Source: Pseudophaeomoniella oleicola (taxonomy: Eukaryota > Ascomycota > Eurotiomycetes > Phaeomoniellales > Phaeomoniellaceae). From it: a stretch of DNA of 64,000 nt. The notes below the pieces were generated by a model that was not told where the DNA came from, ran no database searches, and saw only the letters and a list, made by a program, of their open reading frames with translations. The translations under genes were made by a program, and so were the position numbers. Location: contig QWDQ01000007.1 in assembly GCA_003868215.1 (NCBI GenBank), forward strand, positions 372,001 to 436,000, in the 5' to 3' direction. This document shows positions 46,030-55,416 of the stretch, piece after piece. The stretch's first letter is position 1. Every line of letters starts with the position of its first letter.

Positions 46030-47667
46030 ATGTGTACCAGCTATTTCCGCAATCGGAAATCATCTATGGCAGCGGAGGACAAAGCCATCACGATCCCATT
46101 TAATCAAGCAACAACAAGGCAAAAGCCGGGATGGAAGGATATGCGGGATCGTATTGTCAAATTCTGCTTGCCATCAAGCTCGCGGCAGAGGGATCCTCAC
46201 CGTCGTATTAGACAGTTCCAATATAACATGGATTTTACGACGGAGGAGTCTCCACCACCACCACCGGACTGGGTTTCGAATTTTGGTGTTCTAACAGACG
46301 AGGACACGATTTCCAAATTTCACGAGCAATTCAGTCAAGAACTCGACTGGTTGAAAGATGCGATTGGTACCATCGAGGAAAGCGATCGGCCAACTATCGG
46401 GTCCCTCAGGGCAATCCCGGAGGGGGACTCCGAGGAACTACTAACTCCCTCTCAATTCATTTATGGCAAGGATTATTCTGAAGTCAACAGGACCTGTGTC
46501 AGCGTACTATGCCTCAAATGGCTGATGAAACGTGATTATGATAAATTCACGGCGAATCAACCACCAGCTGTGAAGCTTACCGGAGACTCTTTCCATGGCT
46601 TATGCAACATTGTGGCCGACGTCAGTGGGAGCACTCCCGAAGGGTGTCCAAGGTCTTTGCTTGATGCTCAGGCACTTACGGCCTTGCTTGTAGCTGTGGT
46701 CGTTGGTGACGTTGGCAAGAGTAGATCACTTATGCAGACAGTCTCAGAGAATCGTCGAAATCATGAAATGCCTGAGAACCTTCAAGATGGAAGTGATGGA
46801 GAATTCAATCATGACCAGGTCGTGTATCAAGCTGCGGAAGATGGGAAATTGCCGTCTTTTGGGCTTCTAGAAGACGGTTTCAGGAAGGATGTCACGCTCG
46901 GACTGAAAGCGGGTTCTCTCATCAATGTGCCGCAACTTGCCCAAGCTGAGAACGTTCCTGGAAATTTGAAGCCTATCGAGATTTTCAAGCACAACCAAAG
47001 AGCATTTTTACTAAAGTACGTGGAAGTCATTCTTGATGTTTCTGGGGCCGGGGGCCACGTCGATTCACGTTCGGCGATCCGAATGATTGAGCCTGTATAT
47101 CAGGCATATAGCTCTTGCCGCAGCGCACTGGAAAACATCATTTCAGGCAATAAGACCCTAAGGGAGGGTTACAATCAGGTACTGCAACAACGTGGCAAGC
47201 TTTTGGAGGCCAAAGGTTTCGACACTCTCCGCGCCGATGATCCAGAACAACGTGCTCTTCTGCGGCTGATGTGTATGGCCAGAGTCGACGACTTTCCAAA
47301 GGCAAGACTGATGCGGGCGGCTTTCAAAGGCTTGCGTGCTGTTGCGCGGCAGCGTCTAATCGATGGGCTCAGCGTCGAGGGCATTGAGGACGGAGAAGCC
47401 ATCTTGCAATACTACATTCCCGCCGTCTTCGCGGAGACGTTCAAGGTCATGAAGGATGCATCGGAATTAAAGAAGATAGAGGCTCTTCAGAGTGTCATGC
47501 GCTTTATGGAACGAGTGTACGAGGGGTCTAAGCCACGGCCCGGAGAACCAGGGAAAGTTACTGAAATCAGTGTTGGTCGTGCCGCCGATATTATACGGTT
47601 AGCAGACTTCAAGAGTAATCCGTCCCTTCTAGATGAGTTGTATATATCTAGAATGGCACCTAGGTGA
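46030..47667 (+). CDS. Uncharacterised protein, about 545 aa
   Basis: A long clean frame ends at 47667. The first ATG in the unspliced frame is at 46030; the next, at 46066 (MAAEDKAITIPFNQ), is also plausible. Splicing an upstream exon (45873-45931) would give 582 aa. The protein is predominantly helical: KWLMKRDYDKFTANQPPAV, FKHNQRAFLLKYVEVILD, RALLRLMCMARVDDFPKARL and ILQYYIPAVFAETFKVMKDA. There is a short Pro5 run near 75 and no signal peptide, membrane segment or known catalytic motif. I recognise no family. The helical C-terminal half with evenly spaced hydrophobics could be an alpha-solenoid-like scaffold (inference). Confidence 0.8.
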   Translation: MCTSYFRNRKSSMAAEDKAITIPFNQATTRQKPGWKDMRDRIVKFCLPSSSRQRDPHRRIRQFQYNMDFTTEESPPPPPDWVSNFGVLTDEDTISKFHEQFSQELDWLKDAIGTIEESDRPTIGSLRAIPEGDSEELLTPSQFIYGKDYSEVNRTCVSVLCLKWLMKRDYDKFTANQPPAVKLTGDSFHGLCNIVADVSGSTPEGCPRSLLDAQALTALLVAVVVGDVGKSRSLMQTVSENRRNHEMPENLQDGSDGEFNHDQVVYQAAEDGKLPSFGLLEDGFRKDVTLGLKAGSLINVPQLAQAENVPGNLKPIEIFKHNQRAFLLKYVEVILDVSGAGGHVDSRSAIRMIEPVYQAYSSCRSALENIISGNKTLREGYNQVLQQRGKLLEAKGFDTLRADDPEQRALLRLMCMARVDDFPKARLMRAAFKGLRAVARQRLIDGLSVEGIEDGEAILQYYIPAVFAETFKVMKDASELKKIEALQSVMRFMERVYEGSKPRPGEPGKVTEISVGRAADIIRLADFKSNPSLLDELYISRMAPR

Positions 47668-49712
47668 AGATACACGTGAGTCTTGGACACGATGTCTCGC
47701 GTGCCAGTCTTCGTTGTCCAAAGAACCCGAAACCACATCACGTCAGTCAGGTGGTTGACAGACCCGGGGGATTCGATGATATGATCGGTATCTATCATCT
47801 ACCGTGATCGCAGTCGAACGACCGACTTCATGTCGTATCGTCGAAGTGGAGAGCCCTCGATCAGTCGACGTCGACATGCGCAAAACTCGAGTCTCTCTAA
47901 CGACAAGCCCTGAACCTGATTGGCTTGCAAATGGGCGTCAGCCTATTTGACCAATTCCATGCTTATGAGACGGCGACATCGACAAAGACTTTGAGAGCTG
48001 TCGTTACTATGAGGCACTCTGATTACTCGAGTCTAAACACGATCGTTACCCAGCAAACGTCCATGAATGCAAGCGAGACACCGCCTGTCGTTTCGCTTAA
48101 AAACATCTCGAGCCCCAGATGATCAACGGGAGCGCCAAAAGTGGGTTGAACCTCTCATTGCATCTCTGCTGCACCGTGACGGAAGATGGTATCGACCAGA
48201 CCCTCGGCAACTGTCTATGGGTCTCTTAGAGATCGCACGTCCAATACGTGAATTGTCTATTGGACCTTCTTTCGTGGATTGCCTATTGGACCTCTTCTCC
48301 TGGATTCTCTATGGGACCCCTTTTTGTGGAAAAGTAACGGAGACAGAGACAAGACTAGTCTCCTAGCGCAGATCACTTGTATGTGATTCCAAGCAGATTA
48401 GGCGCTGCTCTTACACATCGGCCAAACAGATCCTCAAGTAATCACACTGTGCGGTTACTCGGTCTGCCAAAGACTGAGTCTCACATATATGGTCTAGCTA
48501 TCATCATGTGGTCGTCGAGTGAGTCAAGCACATGGTCAATCAAAAGCAATTCTTGATCCCATTTCCGACGTTGCAGCCTCCCAATCTAGTCTATGTAAGC
48601 AGCACACGGAGGGATCATCATCAACAGCCGGACTTGCATCACCGGCTTCCTCGCCACGGGTATCGAGCGCCTGCAGAGGAACTATCGGCTGCCCTTATCG
48701 CCGTCCTGACATGTACGCTACTCCTAGTCCATAGCGAAGGCATAGGCATGACTAATCTACCTGTGTCTTGACCTGAAGCTGAAGTCTGTGATATTGCCGC
48801 GTTGAAATAACTGGCTGGTATGAAGGCTCTCTATCTCAGACTCAGACGAGTCATCACATACGAGATGGCTCTGGATAGTCATCCTTCCCTCGGACGTGAG
48901 AAGCCAGATCGTTGAGGGGGGGAGGGATGGGGCTTCTGATATCGAGCTCGTCGCCTTTGGTAGAGGGGTAGATGGCGGCTGACGATCCACGCGGCGTGCT
49001 GGATCCCCTTGAAGCTAGAATCTACTTACTTGTACATTTCAGAGTAGTAGGTATTCATGATACCCTCCAAGATCAACCACGTATTAGGCGGTAAATCAAT
49101 GCTGTCAATATCCAGAATAACAAGGTCAAATGCTCAAGGTAGCCAACCCTACAGGTAGCGTAGTAATTATATAAGCCAGGGGTTCTCAGTCGTATATGTA
49201 AGATGTACAGAGGCTACCAGAGGCTGTCTGTACAATGACACGATTTTGTAATGGCTATGCTGCCGTTTCTTGAATCTAAAGATGCGGATGACCGTTGTCT
49301 TATTTACTTGCACGGAGTATTGATAGGAGATCTCATCAGGATCTGGTGGAGCGGTAGCGGACGGTAGCACCAACGCCAAGGATCAATTCTACCAATACGA
49401 TCCTTTGCTTATGAAATACATATTCTATATCAACTGTTCTTAGTCAACTCGTTGATAGGTGTGCAAGGGTTATATAAGGACCTGCTTCTCGTGGAAACCA
49501 ATGATCTGACTGAACGACTATGTGTCTGGGAGGCTGATTCGGAGATCCTGATCGAGCCTATAGAGGTTCGCCATCCGACATAGTAGCGATACCATGATCG
49601 AAATTCTATTCAGATATTTATCGAGTGCAATTTCTACAGTCAGCCTCTCAATGCCCCAGATGCCACTCTGAGGGGGTTCGATTTGAAGGAGGATATCCAG
49701 TCGAGATATCCG
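47668..49712. other. Gene-poor interval upstream of second Zn2Cys6 gene
   Basis: No convincing gene on either strand. Contains a degenerate 26-bp tandem repeat at 48255-48332. The right end must contain the promoter of the gene starting at 49713. Confidence 0.55.
48255..48332. repeat. Degenerate tandem repeat, three copies of 26 bp
   Basis: Copies at 48255-48280, 48281-48306 and 48307-48332 share the core CTATTGGACC/CTATGGGACC followed by a T-rich spacer and TGGATT/TGGAAA. The period of 26 is not a multiple of three, so it is not a protein repeat. Confidence 0.75.
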
Positions 49713-51882
49713 ATGGCTCCAGCATCCAAGGTCTCAGATGCTCGCCTCCCTGGCCGCGCCAAGGCGTGCACAGAATGTCGTCAAGTCAAGGTAGGGCAGA
49801 TTCTCAACTTATCATCCTCAGGACAGTTGGCTGATGATTGATTCAGGTTGCATGCGACTCGAGAGAGAAGTTTCCCGCCAAGTGCTCTCGTTGCAAAGCA
49901 CGGAACCTCGATTGCCGCCATGACTCAACCTTCAAGCGAGTGCCAACCAGAGGGTATGCATGACGTCTCACGGAGAGGGACATAGTTGCTAACAAAGAAT
50001 AGGCGACTTGCCGTCGTGTCGAACGAGCTGGAGAGCTTGAAACATACTGTTAGTAGGAGTCACTCTGTCGAGGATGAAGCTTCTACCTACTTTCAAAGCT
50101 CCTCGGCAACTGCAGGAGAATTTGTGCCTGTATCCTCCAATCAGGGACCTTCAACACTACAGACGAATAATACAAGTGCTCCAGAGAAGTTGTTGCAGTT
50201 CGATATCGAATCAATCAACCTCAATAGCCAGTGGAGCCTGGACGATATTGACCTGAAAGGAGAAGAACTGAAGCCACTTCTCGAATGGTATAGCCCAAAC
50301 TTCAATAGCCACCTGGATGTAGTTAATCGAATATAGCTTCGAGGGACTGTACTACCCAAATCTACCGATACTTGCACCAATCACTGATCTGCAAGCGTTG
50401 TTCGATTACACCCCTTTGCTTTTCTGGACCATCGTGCTAACGGCAAGCCAAAGACATCCTACGTTGGGGTATGTCTACTTTCAATACTTATTGGCGTTTA
50501 ACGGGTTGTTCACCTCATCGCTAAAGTACTCGATCCGTTCCTTGGAATCTCTCCAAGCTGTCCTCATCATGTGCTACTGGCCAGTTGATGGAAAATATAC
50601 ATCGGATGACCCAAGCTGGGCCTACATTGGACTGGCGATGAACACGGCTATGCAACTTGGTCTTCACCAACCGCTCTCGTTGGAACGTATATTTGGAACC
50701 GGTGATCATCTCGTAGCAGAGAAGAGCGTCAACATCAGAACCCGTACATGGCTAGCATGCTTCATTGAGAATGTACAGTGAGTTGGAACCACCTTCGTGC
50801 GTTGCGCATGTTAATTGTATAGCAGATTGAGTACATGGCACGGGTTGCCGCCTCATCTTTGCACTCCCGCACAGTTGAAGCGGATCCATGCGTTGTGCAA
50901 AGTGAAAGACCTGCCACCGCTGCTCGTATGTGAAGCGCAGGTCATGGTATACCTCGGCCATTCGATAACCACGCTTGACGGCATAGACGATGGCCAGACG
51001 CAACTCTCTCTTGTTGAACAATTCGGTAGAGATATTGCAGACATCAAGGCGCATCACCTGAGTATGTGGAATTCTGCAGCAGATATTCAGCATCTGTATG
51101 CAAGGCTCTACGTTTACGCGATGGGCTTTGTTGCTTATGACAGGATTGAGAGAAGCAGAAGCTCGCCGCTGCTCATGATGACCTTTAAGGCAATCTTACA
51201 AAATGGCTTAACATGTGCCCTGGAGCTGGTACAGACGGCTGTCAAATTCATCCAATCCCATAGGTATCCCAGCATGCCATCGGTATCTGACAATATGAGT
51301 CCGCTCTTCCTACCTCCCCGATCATATTTCACGTCGACATTCTTCGCAGTAGCGTTCCTTTTCAAGTACCTCGCAGTCGCAACAGATGCATCTCTCATTG
51401 ATAAAGAGGCCGCAATCAACCAGATCACAGCCGCACATTCTTTGTTCAGCCAATTCAAGCAAACGCGCGAACATAAACGTGCAGTTTTCGTGATCGAGGT
51501 TTTGGCTCGTACTATCCGCTCGGGCCATGGGCGGGGCCATGGGCGCGGCCTGCTCCATGTCAACACCCGGCTGGGCTCGTCGTTGGTCTACGACATGATC
51601 CGTAACGCCAGGGAAGCAAAAGAGTTTGCGACGTCTGACAGTACATCACTCAATCAGAAATTCGACAGAATGGGTGGTCTGCCGCCAGGGCCGACGGAGC
51701 ACCCCCTTTATCAGGCAGGGAAAATGCCGGCAACTGAGATACAAAATCAGGACTCTTCCTTGGATGCATTGGGACAGATCGATTCGGGATGGGACTGGAA
51801 TACTTGGAATGGCGGTCTCTACGAACGCTCAAATTGGCAATTTTCTGCGTTGCCCGAGATCAATGACTTTTCGATGGGATGA
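49713..51882 (+). CDS. Zn2Cys6 transcription factor
   Basis: Five exons by eye: 49713-49790, 49847-49953, 50003-50287, 50337-50777 and 50823-51882, with introns of 45-56 bp; 656 aa. The start MAPASKVSDARLPGR is followed by the zinc cluster C19-X2-C22-X6-C29-X9-C39-X2-C42-X6-C49, a perfect Zn2Cys6 spacing. The cluster is split by intron one after CRQVK, the commonest intron place in this family. The Fungal_trans domain includes FEGLYYPNLPILAPI, SWAYIGLAMNTAMQLGLHQP, and LACFIENVHRLSTWHGLPP, which is restored by intron four. Intron three (GTATAG to ATATAG) is the least certain junction. A Gly-His repeat (GHGRGHGRG) lies near 540. Targets are unknown. It converges with an MDR oxidoreductase gene 177 bp downstream. 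Confidence 0.87.
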
Positions 51883-52059
51883 CTTGGATCATTGTTGAGC
51901 ACTATCTGAACGTATAAATAAGAACAGTTGCCGAGCGCTTGCTTTAGAGTGTACCTCGACATTTGATGTCAGGGTTCTCGACTGGACTTGATGAAATAGC
52001 CCCGTGCGCTGGTGTGACAAAGCTCGACGCGGGGAGTACAAACGGAATATCGACGGAGC

Positions 52060-53025
52060 CTAGATCTCTATCACAAGTCTCTCACCACCACTAGACCAAG
52101 CCTTCTCGATATCTTTGAGGTTCGCAATTTTCATGTTCGGAGGCTCCAACTTCGCTGCTGCGTGTGCCATGCCTTGAAGCTCGAGTCCAAATTCATCCCA
52201 AGTCCAGGAACCCGGACCGGTGCCTCGTAGCGTAATGTCCTTTGATCTGAGGATTGCAGCTGGGAACTCCACAACCAGCCCTGCGATAGATCCAACTTGG
52301 ATCCACTGCACTCTGTTTCCCGGCTTCAGACTAGCCATCAAAGACAGCGCAGGAGGACCCCAGAGGTAGTCCAGCACGACATCAATCTGTCCCATTCCGC
52401 TGTAGTCGGTTTTCTCTTCGCCCTCTCCCAGAACGATCGTCTTGTCTAGACCGGGTATCTCGTTCAACTTGGTCGCATTCCTCGCCATGCCGATCACCTT
52501 TCCGGCTCCGAGCACCCTCGCTATACCTACTCCCGCCTTACCACTGACCCCAGTCGCCCCAAGCACGACAGCCGTAAATCCCTTCTTCAACCCCTCCGTC
52601 CTTGTCCGCAGACCCATCCAACTCGCCAACACCGCGTTCCCCAACGCCGCCACACCTTTCAGATCCGCACCCTCCGGCAACACCACGACATACTTCTTCG
52701 GCACATTCACCAGCTCCGCAAGAGATCCAGACCCGTTCTTCAGCGTAACAAAATACACCGGCTCCCCTGTCGGCACAATGGTCCCGACACCATCGACGCC
52801 AGGAATCTGCGGCGCCGGCCCGCTCGTATAATGCTTCCCGGCCGCCCGACCGCGAACCAACTGATGGATGCCGACGTACCGTACCTTGATCTGTACTTCC
52901 TCCTCCTCTTCGTCGTCTTCCCCGCCGCCCGACGACGACGAACGAGGTGGCGGAGGTGCCGGGATCTCCACGTACTTTGGCGTTTGCGGGTACTCGAGCA
53001 CTTGAGCAGCGTGAATCGTAGACAT
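52060..53025 (-). CDS. MDR-superfamily quinone-oxidoreductase-like protein
   Basis: Intronless, 321 aa, start at 53025 (MSTIHAAQVLEYPQTPKYVE); upstream frame extends only from a GTG. The N-terminal GroES-like fold includes VRYVGIHQLVRGRAAGKHY and PQIPGVDGVGTI. The Rossmann NAD(P)-binding loop is LGATGVSGKAGVGIARVLG near 155-175. None of the zinc ligands of alcohol dehydrogenases is evident, which fits zinc-free quinone reductase/enoyl-reductase-like MDRs. A Pro/Ser/Gly then Asp/Glu run at about 22-43 looks like an insertion into the first beta-strand region. It probably reduces an enone or quinone with NADPH; substrate unknown. At ~321 aa the length is normal for the class. Confidence 0.9.
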   Translation of the reverse strand: MSTIHAAQVLEYPQTPKYVEIPAPPPPRSSSSGGGEDDEEEEEVQIKVRYVGIHQLVRGRAAGKHYTSGPAPQIPGVDGVGTIVPTGEPVYFVTLKNGSGSLAELVNVPKKYVVVLPEGADLKGVAALGNAVLASWMGLRTRTEGLKKGFTAVVLGATGVSGKAGVGIARVLGAGKVIGMARNATKLNEIPGLDKTIVLGEGEEKTDYSGMGQIDVVLDYLWGPPALSLMASLKPGNRVQWIQVGSIAGLVVEFPAAILRSKDITLRGTGPGSWTWDEFGLELQGMAHAAAKLEPPNMKIANLKDIEKAWSSGGERLVIEI

Positions 53026-54099
53026 GATGTTTCTTTCGTTTTTTCTTTCTCTTCTCTTTTCAACCACGTTGCGAGAATGCGAGAAAAGTCTTAAAGATTT
53101 TGTCGTAGAAATATATCGGAATCTGATTATGGTCGTATAAAAATGATTACAAGTTGCCCATAATTACTCTTTTCGAAAAACACACATGCTAAAGGGGAAA
53201 ACATCATTCTTCTTTATATAATTACCTAACCTAACATACACCCAACCGACCAACCTTACCCCTCCTCCATACATACAGTCCCCCCTCCTAACAAGTACCT
53301 CACATGTCATCTTACTCTTGCTCTTACTCGCAGAAGTCTCGGCCATTTTCGCCCGCGGGAACAAGTAAGCAAGGAAGCGAATCCACGGAACCTCCGAGGA
53401 AGGGAAGGGAAGATTCCGCTTCGGTCCCGAGATTCTGGGCGGCGCCGTTTCGGCGGTGTTATGTTGGTGGAGGAGGAGGAGGAGGAGGAGGAGGAGGAGG
53501 AGGGATTGGCTTTTTTCTATAATGAATAATAGGTAGATAATAGTAAGGCAGGAGGGGGGGGATATTGATTGAAAGGAAGGGAGGGAGGGAGGGAGAATTC
53601 GGGAGGTTTGTTTTGCGAGATTTATCTACCTACCTAGTTATCTTCACTTGTGAGTATTGTTCTATCTAGGTAGATGATCTTTCTTGGTCGCAATTTCTAT
53701 GATAGAATTCTTTTGCTTTTGCCTTTTCTTTTGGCTTGCCTCTCCTACGCCTATCCCATTCCGCACAGATACTTTGGCTTCGTCGTACTACGCAGTCTTC
53801 AACGTGTCCTCCCTGAAGTCGAGGAGATTTTGGTCACGGAGATGGATGGGAGGGAGTGCTGATTTCATCGCGACAACAAGATTAGTCACTATATGGCAAA
53901 TGATCGAGATGGTGAGCGATTGTCAATGACATCTTGGATGTAATTCTTCGTGCCAAGGCCTTGGTGGTTGACTCAGTGTCGGCAGAAGGAGGATGCTCAG
54001 CGCATGCCGTTCATGCGATCTCGGCTGCCTTGTATTGGCCTCATCATGATACTTCCATGCCGGAAGGAGATGGGGGTAAAATAATAGCTTTCCTGCAGT
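53026..54099. other. Intergenic with GGA microsatellite
   Basis: Holds the promoter of the MDR gene and the 3' flank of the nucleotidase gene. Simple repeats: (GGA)n at 53468-53503 and GGGA units near 53578-53594. No gene recognised. Confidence 0.65.
53468..53503. repeat. (GGA)12 microsatellite
   Basis: About twelve GGA units in the promoter-side flank of the MDR gene; read as a Gly run in a spurious plus-strand open frame. Confidence 0.92.
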
Positions 54100-54869
54100 C
54101 TATTCCGTGGTTTTGAAGAGGTGTGGAAATAGGTCTGGAATCTGAAGGAGTCGACTGATCTGGTATTTTGAAGCCTTCATTGGAGGGTGCTGTTCACCAT
54201 CTTCAACCAGATGTACTGTCTCCCAGCCGCGCTGTTGTGCGGCTTTGCAATTTAACGCGGAATCATCTGCACATAATCAGCAACTCTTAAGCCCATCGCT
54301 ACGGGACAGACTCTGCACTGACCAACGAAATAACACTGTGTGGTACTCACTGCTCCAGCTTCCCTCTCAGCTTTCTCAAACATTTGAGCGGCTGGCTTAC
54401 AGAGTAGTGGCTCGGCAGCATAGTCACAATAAGTGATGCCTTCGAAGAGGTCATCGATACCTAACAGCTTGACGACTCTTTTGCCATGAGTCACGTAGGC
54501 ATTTGTGAAAAGCCATAACTTGACCTTGGTGCGATCGAACCCCTCCAGTAATTGCCGAAGCTCAGCATCAGGATGCAGCACGTCGTCCAGTGGCAAAGCA
54601 TCGTCAACTTCCCGGTTGAACTCCAAGGGATCGATCTTGTGATGTCTTGCAAGCCCTTCAATTGCAAGGCCATAGTCCTTGTAGTATTTTCTATGGAGCA
54701 TCAAAGCGTCCTCGGCAGAAAGACCCAGATGTCGAACGAAGAATGAGTCAATGAGCTCTTGCATCATTTGGAAGACCTTCATGCTTTTGGAATATAGACA
54801 GTTGTCAATATCGAAGAAGAAAATTGCCCGTCCATCGCTTTCGCTGGCCACACCATTCGTTGCAGCCAT
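54100..54869 (-). CDS. SDT1: HAD-family pyrimidine 5'-nucleotidase (Sdt1/Phm8 type)
   Basis: Two exons, 54869-54323 and 54266-54100, with a 56-bp intron (GTCAGT/GTGCAG); 237 aa. Start at MAATNGVASESDG; the frame upstream opens only from a TTG. HAD motif I is FFFDIDNCLY, with both Asp20 and Asp22 present. Motif II is LWLFTNAY, the motif III Lys is in LLCKPAAQMFEKA, and motif IV is CYFVDDSALNCKAAQQRGW, created precisely by the splice. The tail ASKYQISRLLQIPDLFPHLF matches the family's C-terminal helix. Yeast relatives dephosphorylate UMP/CMP or lysophosphatidic acid; which substrate applies is unknown. The 15 coding bases at 54337-54323 before CYFVD begin GTGAGT and end CACAG, resembling a miniature intron. 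Confidence 0.92.
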
Positions 54870-55416
54870 CTCGAAAGGCTGTTGCAGAGGTTGAAACAAG
54901 TCTAATTTATTGCAGGGATCAATTTGACAATCGAAAATGAGATGGTGAAGCAACTGCTGTGACAGGATATCAAAACACCGGACTTGGAATTAAATGAAAT
55001 CAAGACACTTTTGCATTTCTATATTGCTGCTGCTGCTGCTGCTGCTGCTGTACAAAGAATGGAATGGGATATCACTGTTTTGATCGTGGGCGGCGATGAC
55101 TCGATGATGTTCTTGTAATTATGACTTGACTCGACAATTCAGACCTTTTCCCTTTTTGGACTAGATCGATGAATTGTTCCAAAGGATTAAAAAGAGAAAC
55201 TCAAGTCGACTCCTTTGCCTTTCTCCTGTTTGACTACATCCTGCTCAACCTGCTGACGCTCTATATCGACTCTCCTATCTGCCAATACCTAACTGCTGCA
55301 ATGGATCTATCTGTGCAGACAACTTGGTCATAATCATAATTATCATCTAGGTCTGAGAGCTGAGAGTTGAGAGGTTTGCGCAGTAGGCAAAGGCGTCGTG
55401 AAACCACGCGTCTATC
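54870..55416. promoter_or_regulatory. Divergent promoter, nucleotidase / 842-aa gene
   Basis: 547 bp between outward-facing start codons. Contains a (TGC)8 microsatellite at 55025-55050. No specific regulatory site is called. Confidence 0.5.
55025..55050. repeat. (TGC)8 microsatellite
   Basis: Eight perfect TGC units plus TG in the divergent promoter. Confidence 0.92.

Noticed and set aside
48067-48366. Plus-strand 99-codon frame
   Set aside because: It spans the 26-bp tandem repeat, whose period is not a multiple of three; no domain seen.
53304-53522. Plus-strand frame ending in a Gly run
   Set aside because: The Gly run is the GGA microsatellite; no start context or domain.
54870-54953. 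Longer start for the nucleotidase
   Set aside because: The extension begins at TTG and adds 28 residues not typical of the family; ATG at 54869 puts the DxD motif at the usual distance.
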